Shown here in pieces: positions 18,391 through 31,210 of a DNA stretch of 64,000 nt. The DNA comes from Chamaea fasciata (lineage: Eukaryota; Chordata; Aves; Passeriformes; Sylviidae): contig JARCOQ010000228.1 of the NCBI GenBank assembly GCA_029207755.1, positions 62,001-126,000 of the forward strand, given 5' to 3'. Numbering within the stretch: position 1 is the stretch's first letter; the number at the start of each line of letters is the position of its first letter. The notes beneath the pieces are model-generated. The model saw nothing but the letters and a program-made list of their open reading frames with translations, did not search any database and had not been told where the DNA came from. Made by a program: the position numbers and the translations under genes.

Positions 18391-19636
18391 GATATCGACC
18401 CCCCCACAGCATCATTGATCCCCACCCGAGTGTCACTGACCCCCCCAATGTCATTGATGCCCCCCCAATATTCCATTGATCTTCCCTTAGCGTCACTGAC
18501 CCCCCCCAATATTCCACTGATCTCCCCACTTGATCCCGCCCTTTTTCTCCCCTCACGTTTCCCGCCCTTTTTCTCCCCTCACGTTTCCCGCCCTTTTTCT
18601 CCCCTCACGTTTGCCGCACTTTTTCGTGGGGAACGACCCCTGAGGGGTCCTGTGGAAGGATTCTGGAGGTCCGAGGGGTGAATTTGGGGTTTGGAGGGAG
18701 GTTTTGGGGGGTCCCAGGGATGGATTTGGGGGTTTTTGGGGGTCCAAGGGATGGATTTGGGGGTCCCGGTGTGGATCTGGGGTCCTGGGGAGGTTTTGGG
18801 GGGTCCCAGGGGTGGATTTGGGTTTCATGGGGAGGGGTTTGGGGGTTTTTTGGGGCCTCAGGGGTGAATTTGGGGTCCGGGGAGAGGTTTGGGGGGTTTT
18901 TCGGGGTCCCAGGGGTGAATTTGGGGTCTGGGGAGGGGTTTTTGGGGGTCCCTCACCTGCAGGGCGTCGCGGGGGTGGCAGGGGAGGGGGCAGCAGGGGG
19001 GGCCCAGCGCCCACCCCCCCTTGGGCTTCAGGAGGGCGTCGATGAGACCAAAACAGCTCGGGGGGGGGGTCAAAAACGGGGGGGGTCACGGGCTGGAACC
19101 CCCCAGTGCCCCCCAAACCACCCCCAGGGCCCCCCCGACCTCCAGGAGCCCGCAAAACCCTCCTCAGGTTCCTTTGATGCCTCAAATGGGCTGCCCAAAC
19201 CTCCCGAAGATCCCCGAAAAACACCCAAAGCAGCCCCCAGGACTCCCCCCAGACCCCCCAAAACCCCCCAAACCCCTCCAGGACAACTCGGGACCCCCAG
19301 GACCCCCCAAAATCCGCCCCCCCCCTCCCCCTGAGGCCTCGTTTGACCCGCTCCACGTTGCGGACAGGCACCAGCTGATCAAGCCACAAGCACCAGCACC
19401 TGCGGGACTGGGATGGACTGGGAGCACTGGGAGGGTGATCAGAGAGAACTGGGATGGACGGGGAGTGGACTGGGAGGAACTGGCAGGCGTGTGGGGGTCG
19501 ATGGTGGGCACACGGTGCCTTACTGGTCTATACTGGGATGGGTCCAATGGCCCCAGGGGAGGGGGTGTGGCCACACTGGTCCAGACTGGGAGGGGTGTCA
19601 CCATGGCGCCGGAGGCGGAGTCGAGGATACGAGCGA
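18391..19636. repeat. 1.3-kb module, copy B (head missing, joined to the promoter-like island)
   Basis: This copy starts at GATATCGAC and lacks the upstream head. It has three 26-bp C/T-rich units, a 10-G run, and private variants: GACCAAAAC, GAGGCCTCG, GGGTCGATGG and GAGCGAGACA. Its middle has CCCCCAGGACTCCCCCCAGA, shared only with copy F. It is the most divergent copy and the only one where the minus-strand exon-like segment keeps phase. It may be closest to the source, or may simply be outside the zone of homogenisation. Confidence 0.93.
18609..19056 (-). CDS. Candidate exon pair in module B with intact frame (unidentified)
   Basis: Minus-strand segment 19,056-18,957 (100 nt) follows a C-run and AG. 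It encodes CFGLIDALLKPKGGWALG, then PPCCPLPCHPRDALQ, ending exactly at CTGCAG|GTGAGG in phase 0. A 307-nt intron-like tract ends TTCCACAG, and 18,649-18,609 (41 nt) continues in frame as DPSGVVPHEKVRQ, then a TGA that overlaps a donor-like AAAC|GTGAGG. So the pair could be a C-terminus or could splice on. All other copies checked have homopolymer changes that break the join. No family is recognised. Chance retention in GC-rich sequence remains possible. Confidence 0.33.
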
Positions 19637-22629
19637 GACAGGGACACCTAGGGGACAGCCAGGGCACCCCCAGGGACACCTAGGGGACACCTAGGGGACA
19701 GCCATGGCACCCCCCAGGGACACCAAGGGGACAGCCAGAGCACCCCAAGGACAGCCAGGGCACCCCCAGGGACACCTAGGGGACAGCCAGGGCACCCCCA
19801 GGGACACCTAGGGGACAGCCAGGGCACCCCAGGGACACCCAGGGCACCCCCAGGGACAGCTAGGGGACAGCCTGGGCACCCTAGGGACACCTAGGGGAAA
19901 GCCAGGGCACCCCCAGGGACACCAAGGGGATAGCCAGGGCACATCCAGGGACACCTAGGGCACAGCCAGGGCACCCCAGGGAATGTCAGGGCACCCCCAG
20001 GGACACCTAGGGGACAGCCAGGGCACCCCAGGGACAGCCAGGGCACCCCCAGGGACACCTAGGGGACAGCCAGGGCACCCCAGGGAATGCCAGGGCACCC
20101 CCAGGGACACCAAGGGGACACCCAGGGCACCTCCAGGGACACCTAGGGGACAGCCAGGGCACCACCAGGGACACATAGGGGACAGCCAGGGCACCCCAGG
20201 GACAGCCAGAGCACCCCAGGGACACATAGGGGACAGCCAGGGTACCCCCAGGAACACCTAGGGGACAGCCACGGCACCCCAGGGACACCTAGGGGACAGC
20301 CAGGGCACCCCATGGACAGCCAGTGCACCCCAGGGACACATAGGGGACAGCCAGGGTACCCCCAGGGGCACCTAGGGGACAGCCTGGGCACCCCCAGGGA
20401 CAGCCGGGGCGCCCCTAGGGCACCCCAGGGACACCCAGGGCACCCCCAGGGACACGTAGGGGACAGCCAGGGCACACCAGGGACACCCAGGGCACCCCCA
20501 GGGACACCTAGGGGACAGCTAGGGCACCCCAGGGACAGCCAGGGCCCCCCCAGGGACAGCCAGGGCCCCCCCAGGGACACCAAGGGGACAGCCAGGGCAC
20601 CTCCAGGGACACCTATGGGACAGCCAGGGCACCCCCAGGGACAGCCAGGGTACCCCCAGGGACCCCTAGGGGACAGCCTGGGCACCCCCAGGGACAGCCG
20701 GGGCACCCCCAGGGACAGCTAGGGGACAGCCAGGGCATCCCCAGGGACACCCAGGGCCCCCCCAGGGACAGACAAGGCACCCCTAGGGACACCTATGGGA
20801 CAGCCAGGGACCCCCAGGGACAGCCAGGGCACCCCCAGGGACACCTAGGGGACAGCCAGGGCACCCCAGGGACGCCTTGGGGACAGCAAGGCAACCCAAG
20901 GACACCTAGGGGACAGCCAGGGCACCCCAGGGACACTCAGGGCACCCCAGGGACACCTAGGGGACATCAAGGGCACCCCAGAGGCAGCCACGGCACCCCA
21001 CAGATAGCCAGGGAACCCCCAGGGACACCTAAGGGACAGCCAGGGCACCTCCAGGGACACCTAAGGAACAGCCAGGGCACCCCCAGGGACACCTATGGGA
21101 CAGCCAGGGCAGCCCTGGGACACCTAGGGGACAGCCAGGGCACCCCCAGGGACACCTATAGGAAAGCCTGGGCACCCCAGGGACAGCCAGGGCACCCCAG
21201 GGACACCTAGGGGACAGCCAGGGCCCCCCAGGGACACCTAGAAGACAGCCAGGGCACCACAGGAACAGCCAGGGCACCCCCGGGGACACCCAGGGGACCC
21301 CAGGGACACCTAGGGGACAGCCAGGGCACCCAGAGGGACACCCAGGGCACCCCCAGGGACACCTAGGGGACAGCCAGGGCACTCCCAGGGACACCTAGGG
21401 GACAGGCAGGGCACCCTTGGGACAGCCAGGGCTCCCCCAGGGACAACTAGGGGACAGCCAGGGACCCCCAGGGACACCTAGGTGACAGCCAGGGCACTCC
21501 CAGGGACACCTAGGGGACAGGCAGGGCACCCTTGGGTCAGCCAGGGCTCCCCCAGGGACAACTAGGGGACAGCCAGGGCACCCACAGGGACACTCAGGGC
21601 ACTCCAGGGACACCTAGGGGACAGCCAGAGCACCCCAAGGACAGCCAGGGCACCCCCAGGGACACCTCGGGGACAGGCAGGGCACCCCCAGGGACACCTA
21701 GGGGACAGCAAGGCACCCCAGGGACACCCTGGGCACCCCCAGCGACACATAAGGGACAGCCAGTGCACCCCAGGGACACCAAGGGGACAGCCAGGGCACG
21801 CCCAGGGACACCTAGGGGACAGCTAGGGCACCCCAGGGACAGCCAGGGCCCCCCCAGGGATAGCCAGGGCATCCCCGGGGACACCTAGGGGACAGCCAGG
21901 GCACCCCAGGGACACCCAGGGCACCCCCAGGGACACCAAGGGGACAGCCAGGGCACCTCCTGGGACACGTATGGGACAGCCAGGGCACCCCCAGGGACAC
22001 CAAGGGGACAGCCAGGGCACCTCCAGGGACACCTAGGGGACAGGCAGGTCACCCCCAGGGACACCTAGGGGACAGCCAGGGCACCCCAGGGACAGCCAGG
22101 GTACCCCCAGGGACCCCTAGGGGACAGCCAGGGTACCCCCAGGGACAGCCGGGGCACCCCTAGAGCACCTCAGGGACACCCAGGGCACCCCCAGGGACAC
22201 CTAGGGGACAGCTAGGGCACACCAGGGACAGCCAGGGCACCCCCAGGGACACTTAGGGGACAGCCAGGGCCCGTCCCAGGGACACCAGGGTACACCCAGG
22301 GCCCCCCCAGGGACAGATAAGGCACCCCTAGGGACACCTATGGGACAGCCAGGGACCCCCAGGGACAGCCAGGGCACCCCCAGGGACACCTAGGGGACAG
22401 CCAGGGCACCCCAGGGACGCCTTGGGGACAGCAAGGCACCCCAAGGACACCTACGGGACAGCCAGGGCACCCCAGGGAAAGCCAGGGCACCCCAGGGACA
22501 CCTAGGGGACAGCCAGGGACCCCCAGGGACAGCCAGGGCACCCCCAGGGACTCCAGGGCATCCCCAGGGACACCTAGGGGACAGGCAGGGCACCCCCAGG
22601 TACAGCCAGGGGACAGCCAGGGCCGCCCC
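19637..22629. repeat. CCTAGG minisatellite array 3
   Basis: About 3 kb of the 32-bp unit with the same variant vocabulary as arrays 1 and 2, including the CACAGATAGCC block near 21,000 and a CCTATAGGAAAGCCTGG variant near 21,160. It starts at module B and ends at the head of module C. Confidence 0.97.
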
Positions 22630-23935
22630 AGAGGTTGAAGGGGCCCCCCCCGCTCCAAACCCAGCACGGATGCCTGCGTTGCGGCCCCCCAAAAACCCAT
22701 GGCCGCCCCTCGAGCTGATATCGACCCCCCCACAGCATCATTGATCCCCACCCGAGTGTCACTGACCCCCCCAATGTCATTGATGCCCCCCCAATATTCC
22801 ATTGATCCTTCCTCAGCGTCGCTGATCCCCCCCAAAATTCCATTGATCCCCTCCACTTGATCCCGCCCTTTTTCTCCCCTCACGTTTCCCGCCCTTTTTC
22901 TCCCCTCACGTTTCCCGCACTTTTTCGTGGGGAACGACCCCTGAGGGGTCCTGTGGAAGGATTCTGGAGGTCCGAGGGGTGAATTTGGGGTTTGAAGGGA
23001 GGTTTTGGGGGGTCCCAGGGATGGATTTGGGGGTTTTTGGGGGTCCAAGGGATGGATTTGGGGGTCCCGGGGTGGATCTGGGGTCCTGGGGAGGTTTTGG
23101 GGGGTCCCAGGGGTGGATTTGGGGTTCATGGGGAGGGGTTTGGGGGTTTTTTGGGGCTTCAGGGGTGAATTTGGGGTCCGGGGAGAGGTTTTGGGGGTTT
23201 TTTGGGGTCCCAGGGGTGAATTTGGGGTCTGGGGAGGGGTTTTTGGGGGTCCCTCACCTGCAGGGCGTCGCGGGGGTGGCAGGGGGAGGGGGCAGCGGGG
23301 GGGGCCCAGCGCCCACCCCCCCTTGGGCTTCAGGAGGGCGTCGATGAGACCGAAACAGCTCGGGGGGGTTGGGGGGTCAAAAACGGGGGGGGGTCACGGG
23401 CTGGAACCCCCCAGTGCCCCCCAAACCACCCCCAGGGCCCCCCCGACCTCCAGGAGCCCGCAAAACCCTCCTCAGGTTCCTTTGATGCCTCAAATGGGCC
23501 GCCCAAACCTCCCGAAGATCCCCGAAAAACACCCACAGCAGCCCCTTGAGACTCCCCGCAGACCCCCCAAACCCCTCCAGGACAACTCGGGACCCCCAGG
23601 ACCCCCCAAAATCCGCCCCCCCCTCCCCCTGAGGCCTCATTTGACCCGCTCCACGTTGCGGACAGGCACCAGCTGATCAAGCCACAAGCACCAGCACCTG
23701 CGGGACTGGGATGGACTGGGAGCACTGGGAGGGTGATCAGAGAGAACTGGGATGGACGGGGAGTGGACTGGGACGAACTGGCAGGCGTGTGGGGGTCCAT
23801 GGTGGGCACACGGTGCCTTACTGGTCTGTACTGGAATGGGTCTAATGGCCCCAGGGGAGGGGGTGTGGCCACACTGGTCCAGACTGGGAGGGGTGTCACC
23901 ATGGCGCCGGAGGCGGAGTCGAGGATACGAGCGAG
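22630..23935. repeat. 1.3-kb module, copy C
   Basis: A complete copy with two 26-bp C/T-rich units. The G-run is interrupted (7 G, TT, 6 G), a form shared with D and E, which marks C, D and E as one local amplification. The exon-like segments carry the same frame-breaking homopolymer lengths as copy A. Confidence 0.93.
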
Positions 23936-26279
23936 GCAGGGACACCTAGGGGACAGCCAGGGCACCCCCAGGGACACCTAAAGGACAGCCAGGGCACCCC
24001 AGGGACACCTAGGGGACAGCCAGGGCACCCACAGGGACACTCAGGGCACCCCAGGGACACCTAGGGGACATCAAGGGCACCCCAGAGGCAGCCACGGCAC
24101 CCCACAGATAGCCAGGGAACCCCCAGGGACACCTAAGGGACAGCCAGGGCACCCCCAGGGACACCTAAGGAACAGCCAGGGCACCCCCAGGGACACCTAT
24201 GGGACAGCCAGGGCAGCCCTGGGACACCTACGGGACAGCCAGGGCACCCCCAGGGCACCCCAGGGACACCCAGGGCACCCCCAGGGACACCGAGGGGACA
24301 GCCAGGGCCCCCCAGGGACACCTAGAAGACAGCCAGGGCACCACAGGAACAGCCAGGGCACCCCCGGGGACACCCAGGGGACCCCAGGGACACCTAGGGG
24401 ACACACAGGGCACCCAGAGGGACACACAGGGCACCACCAGGGACACCTAGGGGACGGCCAGGACACTCCCAGGGACACCTAGGGGACAGCTAGGGCACCC
24501 CAGGGACAGCCAGGGCCCCCCCAGGGACACCAAGGGGACAGCCAGGGCACCTCCAGGGACACCTATGGGACAGCCAGGGGACCCCCAGGGACAGCCAGGG
24601 TACCCCCAGGGACCCCTAGGGGACAGCCTGGGCACAGCCGGGGCACCCCCAGGGACAGCTAGGGGACAGCCAGGGCATCCCCAGGGACACCCAGGGCACC
24701 CCCCAGGGACAGCTAGGGGACAGCCAGGGCATCCCCAGGGACACCAGAGCACCCACAGGGACACTTAGGGGACAGCCAGGGCACCCCCAGGGACACCTAG
24801 GGGACAGCCAGGGCACCCCAGGGACGCCTTGGGGACAGCAAGGCAACCCAAGGACACCTAGGGGACAGCCAGGGCACCCCAGGGACACTCAGGGCACCCC
24901 AGGGACACCTAGGGGACATCAAGGGCACCCCAGAGGAAGCCACGGCACCCCACAGATAGCCAGGGAACCCCCAGGGACACCTAAGGGACAGCCAGGGCAC
25001 CCCCAGGGACACCTAAGGAACAGCCAGGGCACCCCCATGGACACCTATGGGACAGCCAGGGCAGCCCTGGGACACCTAGGGGACAGCCAGGGCACCCCCA
25101 GGGACACCTATAGGAAAGCCTGGGCACCCCAGGGACAGCCAGGGAACCCCAGGGACACCTAGGGGACAGCCAGGGCACCCACAGGGACACTCAGGGCACC
25201 CCAGGGACACCTAGGGGACATCAAGGGCACCCCAGAGGCAGCCACGGCACCCCACAGATAGCCAGGGAACCCCCAGGGACACCTAAGGGACAGCCAGGGC
25301 ACCCCCAGGGACACCTAAGGAACAGCCAGGGCACTCCCAGGGACACCTAGGGGACAGGCAGGGCACCCTTGGGACAGCCAGGGCTCCCCCAGGGACAACT
25401 AGGGGACAGCCAGGGACCCCCAGGGACACCTAGGTGACAGCCAGGGCACTCCCAGGGACACCTAGGGGACAGGCAGGGCACCCTTGGGTCAGCCAGGGCT
25501 CCCCCAGGGACAACTAGGGGACAGCCAGAGCACCCCCAGGGACACCTCGGGGAAAGGCAGGGCACCCCCAGGGACACCTAGGGGACAGCAAGGCACCCCA
25601 GGGACACCCTGGGCACCCCCAGGGACACATAAGGGACAGCCAGTGCACCCCAGGGACACCAAGGGGACAGCCAGGGCACCCCCAGGGACACCTAGGGGAC
25701 AGCTAGGGCACCCCAGGGACAGCCAGGGCCCCCCCAGGGATAGCCAGGGCATCCCCGGGGACACCTAGGGGACAGCCAGGGCACCCCAGGGACACCCAGG
25801 GCACCCCCAGGGACACCAAGGGGACAGCCAGGGCACCTCCTGGGACACGTATGGGACAGCCAGGGCACCCCCAGGGACACCAAGGGGACAGCCAGGGCAC
25901 CTCCTGGGACACGTATGGGACAGCCAGGGCACCTCCAGGGACACCTAGGGGACAGGCAGGTCACCCCCAGGGACACCTAGGGGACAGCCAGGGCACCCCA
26001 GGGACAGCCAGGGTACACCCAGGGCCCCCCCAGGGACAGACAAGGCACCCCTAGGGACACCTATGGGACAGCCAGGGACCCCCAGGGACAGCCAGGGCAC
26101 CCCCAGGGACACCTAGGGGACAGCCAGGGCACCCCAGGGACGCCTTGGGGACAGCAAGGCACCCCAAGGACACCTAGGGGACAGCCAGGGCACCCCAGGG
26201 AAAGCCAGGGCACCCCAGGGACACCTAGGGGACAGGCAGGGACCCCCAGGTACAGCCAGGGGACAGCCAGGGCCCCCCC
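23936..26279. repeat. CCTAGG minisatellite array 4
   Basis: About 2.3 kb. With module C it forms a higher-order unit of 3,650 bp that is repeated almost base for base in the next 3,638 bp. Confidence 0.97.
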
Positions 26280-27570
26280 AGAGGTTGAAGGGGCCCCCCC
26301 GCTCCAAACCCAGCACGGATGCCTGCGTTGCGGCCCCCCAAAAACCCATGGCCGCCCCTCGAGCTGATATCGACCCCCCCACAGCATCATTGATCCCCAC
26401 CCGAGTGTCACTGACCCCCCCAATGTCATTGATGCCCCCCCAATATTCCATTGATCCTTCCTCAGCGTCGCTGACCCCCCCCAAAATTCCATTGATCCCG
26501 CCCTTTTTCTCCCCTCACGTTTCCCGCCCTTTTTCTCCCCTCACGTTTCCCGCACTTTTTCGTGGGGAACGACCCCTGAGGGGTCCTGTGGAAGGATTCT
26601 GGAGGTCCGAGGGGTGAATTTGGGGTTTGAAGGGAGGTTTTGGGGGGTCCCAGGGATGGATTTGGGGGTTTTTGGGGGTCCAAGGGATGGATTTGGGGGT
26701 CCCGGGGTGGATCTGGGGTCCTGGGGAGGTTTTGGGGGGTCCCAGGGGTGGATTTGGGGTTCATGGGGAGGGGTTTGGGGGTTTTTTGGGGCTTCAGGGG
26801 TGAATTTGGGGTCCGGGGAGAGGTTTTGGGGGTTTTTTGGGGTCCCAGGGGTGAATTTGGGGTCTGGGGAGGGGTTTTTGGGGGTCCCTCACCTGCAGGG
26901 CGTCGCGGGGGTGGCAGGGGGAGGGGGCAGCGGGGGGGGCCCAGCGCCCACCCCCCCTTGGGCTTCAGGAGGGCGTCGATGAGACCGAAACAGCTCGGGG
27001 GGGTTGGGGGGTCAAAAACGGGGGGGGGTCACGGGCTGGAACCCCCCAGTGCCCCCCAAACCACCCCCAGGGCCCCCCCGACCTCCAGGAGCCCGCAAAA
27101 CCCTCCTCAGGTTCCTTTGATGCCTCAAATGGGCCGCCCAAACCTCCCGAAGATCCCCGAAAAACACCCAAAGCAGCCCCTTGAGACTCCCCGCAGACCC
27201 CCCAAACCCCTCCAGGACAACTCGGGACCCCCAGGACCCCCCAAAATCCGCCCCCCCCTCCCCCTGAGGCCTCATTTGACCCGCTCCACGTTGCGGACAG
27301 GCACCAGCTGATCAAGCCACAAGCACCAGCACCTGCGGGACTGGGATGGACTGGGAGCACTGGGAGGGTGATCAGAGAGAACTGGGATGGACGGGGAGTG
27401 GACTGGGACGAACTGGCAGGCGTGTGGGGGTCCATGGTGGGCACACGGTGCCTTACTGGTCTGTACTGGAATGGGTCTAATGGCCCCAGGGGAGGGGGTG
27501 TGGCCACACTGGTCCAGACTGGGAGGGGTGTCACCATGGCGCCGGAGGCGGAGTCGAGGATACGAGCGAG
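26280..27570. repeat. 1.3-kb module, copy D
   Basis: Nearly identical to C, including the TT-interrupted G-run. It differs in lacking the CTCCACTTGATCC stretch before the 26-bp units and in having CACCCAAAGCAGCC where C has CACCCACAGCAGCC; the former matches B and F. Confidence 0.93.
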
Positions 27571-29917
27571 GCAGGGACACCTAGGGGACAGCCAGGGCAC
27601 CCCCAGGGACACCTAAAGGACAGCCAGGGCACCCCAGGGACACCTAGGGGACAGCCAGGGCACCCACAGGGACACTCAGGGCACCCCAGGGACACCTAGG
27701 GGACATCAAGGGCACCCCAGAGGCAGCCACGGCACCCCACAGATAGCCAGGGAACCCCCAGGGACACCTAAGGGACAGCCAGGGCACCCCCAGGGACACC
27801 TAAGGAACAGCCAGGGCACCCCAAGGGACACCTATGGGACAGCCAGGGCAGCCCTGGGACACCTACGGGACAGCCAGGGCACCCCCAGGGCACCCCAGGG
27901 ACACCCAGGGCACCCCCAGGGACACCGAGGGGACAGCCAGGGCCCCCCAGGGACACCTAGAAGACAGCCAGGGCACCACAGGAACAGCCAGGGCACCCCC
28001 GGGGACACCCAGGGGACCCCAGGGACACCTAGGGGACACACAGGGCACCCAGAGGGACACACAGGGCACCACCAGGGACACCTAGGGGACGGCCAGGACA
28101 CTCCCAGGGACACCTAGGGGACAGCTAGGGCACCCCAGGGACAGCCAGGGCCCCCCCAGGGACACCAAGGGGACAGCCAGGGCACCTCCAGGGACACCTA
28201 TGGGACAGCCAGGGGACCCCCAGGGACAGCCAGGGTACCCCCAGGGACCCCTAGGGGACAGCCTGGGCACAGCCGGGGCACCCCCAGGGACAGCTAGGGG
28301 ACAGCCAGGGCATCCCCAGGGACACCCAGGGCACCCCCCAGGGACAGCTAGGGGACAGCCAGGGCATCCCCAGGGACACCAGAGCACCCACAGGGACACT
28401 TAGGGGACAGCCAGGGCACCCCCAGGGACACCTAGGGGACAGCCAGGGCACCCCAGGGACGCCTTGGGGACAGCAAGGCAACCCAAGGACACCTAGGGGA
28501 CAGCCAGGGCACCCCAGGGACACTCAGGGCACCCCAGGGACACCTAGGGGACATCAAGGGCACCCCAGAGGAAGCCACGGCACCCCACAGATAGCCAGGG
28601 AACCCCCAGGGACACCTAAGGGACAGCCAGGGCACCCCCCAGGGACACCTAAGGAACAGCCAGGGCACCCCCATGGACACCTATGGGACAGCCAGGGCAG
28701 CCCTGGGACACCTAGGGGACAGCCAGGGCACCCCCAGGGACACCTATAGGAAAGCCTGGGCACCCCAGGGACAGCCAGGGAACCCCAGGGACACCTAGGG
28801 GACAGCCAGGCACCCACAGGGACACTCAGGGCACCCCAGGGACACCTAGGGGACATCAAGGGCACCCCAGAGGCAGCCACGGCACCCCACAGATAGCCAG
28901 GGAACCCCCAGGGACACCTAAGGGACAGCCAGGGCACCCCCAGGGACACCTAAGGAACAGCCAGGGCACTCCCAGGGACACCTAGGGGACAGGCAGGGCA
29001 CCCTTGGGACAGCCAGGGCTCCCCCAGGGACAACTAGGGGACAGCCAGGGACCCCCAGGGACACCTAGGTGACAGCCAGGGCACTCCCAGGGACACCTAG
29101 GGGACAGGCAGGGCACCCTTGGGTCAGCCAGGGCTCCCCCCAGGGACAACTAGGGGACAGCCAGAGCACCCCCAGGGACACCTCGGGAAAGGCAGGGCAC
29201 CCCCAGGGACACCTAGGGGACAGCAAGGCACCCCAGGGACACCCTGGGCACCCCCAGGGACACATAAGGGACAGCCAGTGCACCCAGGGACACCAAGGGG
29301 ACAGCCAGGGCACCCCCAGGGACACCTAGGGGACAGCTAGGGCACCCCAGGGACAGCCAGGGCCCCCCCAGGGATAGCCAGGGCATCCCCGGGGACACCT
29401 AGGGGACAGCCAGGGCACCCCAGGGACACCCAGGGCACCCCCCAGGGACACCAAGGGGACAGCCAGGGCACCTCCTGGGACACGTATGGGACAGCCAGGG
29501 CACCCCCAGGGACACCAAGGGGACAGCCAGGGCACCTCCTGGGACACGTATGGGACAGCCAGGGCACCTCCAGGGACACCTAGGGGACAGGCAGGTCACC
29601 CCCAGGGACACCTAGGGGACAGCCAGGGCACCCCCAGGGACAGCCAGGGTACACCCAGGGCCCCCCCAGGGACAGACAAGGCACCCCTAGGGACACCTAT
29701 GGGACAGCCAGGGACCCCCAGGGACAGCCAGGGCACCCCCAGGGACACCTAGGGGACAGCCAGGGCACCCCAGGGACGCCTTGGGGACAGCAAGGCACCC
29801 CAAGGACACCTAGGGGACAGCCAGGGCACCCCAGGGAAAGCCAGGGGCACCCCAGGGACACCTAGGGGACAGGCAGGGACCCCCAGGTACAGCCAGGGGA
29901 CAGCCAGGGCCCCCCCC
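27571..29917. repeat. CCTAGG minisatellite array 5 (many one-base indels)
   Basis: This array follows array 4 unit by unit, but from about 28,640 onward it has many single-base gains or losses in C or G runs, for example CACCCCCCAGG near 28,635, CCAGGCACCC near 28,808, CCTCGGGAAAGG near 29,185 and GTGCACCCAGGG near 29,280. The pattern resembles unpolished long-read consensus, or relaxed decay. Confidence 0.96.
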
Positions 29918-31210
29918 AGAGGTTGAAGGGGCCCCCCCCGCTCCAAACCCAGCACGGATGCCTGCGTTGCGGCCCCCCCAAAAACCCATGGCCGCCCCTC
30001 GAGCTGATATCGACCCCCCCACAGCATCATTGATCCCCACCCGAGTGTCACTGACCCCCCCAATGTCATTGATGCCCCCCCCAATATTCCATTGATCCTT
30101 CCTCAGCGTCGCTGACCCCCCCCCAAAATTCCATTGATCCCGCCCTTTTTCTCCCCTCACGTTTCCGCCCTTTTTCTCCCCTCACGTTTCCCGCACTTTT
30201 TCGTGGGGAACGACCCCTGAGGGGTCCTGTGGAAGGATTCTGGAGGTCCGAGGGTGAATTTGGGGTTTGAAGGGAGGTTTTGGGGGGTCCCAGGGATGGA
30301 TTTGGGGGTTTTTGGGGGTCCAAGGGATGGATTTGGGGGTCCCGGGGTGGATCTGGGGTCCTGGGGAGGTTTTGGGGGGTCCCAGGGGTGGATTTGGGGT
30401 TCATGGGGAGGGGTTGGGGGGTTTTTTGGGGCTTCAGGGGTGAATTTGGGGTCCGGGGAGAGGTTTTGGGGGTTTTTTGGGGTCCCAGGGGTGAATTTGG
30501 GGTCCGGGGAGGGGTTTTTGGGGGTCCCTCACCTGCAGGGCGTCGCGGGGGTGGCAGGGGGAGGGGGCAGCGGGGGGGGCCCAGCGCCCACCCCCCCTTG
30601 GGCTTCAGGAGGGCGTCGATGAGACCGAAACAGCTCGGGGGGGTTGGGGGGTCAAAAACGGGGGGGGGTCACGGGCTGGAACCCCCCAGTGCCCCCCAAA
30701 CCACCCCCAGGGCCCCCCCGACCTCCAGGAGCCCGCAAAACCCTCCTCAGGTTCCTTTGATGCCTCAAATGGGCCGCCCAAACCTCCCGAAGATCCCCGA
30801 AAAACACCCACAGCAGCCCCTTGAGACTCCCCGCAGACCCCCCAAACCCCTCCAGGACAACTCGGGACCCCCAGGACCCCCCAAAATCCGCCCCCCCCTC
30901 CCCCTGAGGCCTCATTTGACCCGCTCCACGTTGCGGACAGGCACCAGCTGATCAAGCCACAAGCACCAGCACCTGCGGGACTGGGATGGACTGGGAGCAC
31001 TGGGAGGGTGATCAGAGAGAACTGGGATGGACGGGGAGTGGACTGGGACGAACTGGCAGGCGTGTGGGGGTCCATGGTGGGCACACGGTGCCTTACTGGT
31101 CTGTACTGGAATGGGTCTAATGGCCCCAGGGGAGGGGGTGTGGCCACACTGGTCCAGACTGGGAGGGGTGTCACCATGGCGCCGGAGGCGAAGTCGAGGA
31201 TACGAGCGAG
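29918..31210. repeat. 1.3-kb module, copy E
   Basis: Close to C and D, with the TT-interrupted G-run. It has extra C in several runs at its left end and a missing C (CACGTTTCCGCCC near 30,160) and G (CCGAGGGTGAA near 30,250). GGGGTTGGGGGG and GGTCCGGGGAGGGG are shared with copy I. It also has GGCGAAGTCG in place of GGCGGAGTCG near the right end. Confidence 0.93.

Noticed and set aside
17592..18392. Plus-strand 266-codon frame starting at the ATG beside the CCAAT boxes
   Set aside because: It runs through the GC-box minisatellite with Pro/Ala/Arg repeats. A donor right after codon 3 makes a short first exon more likely, if it is used at all.
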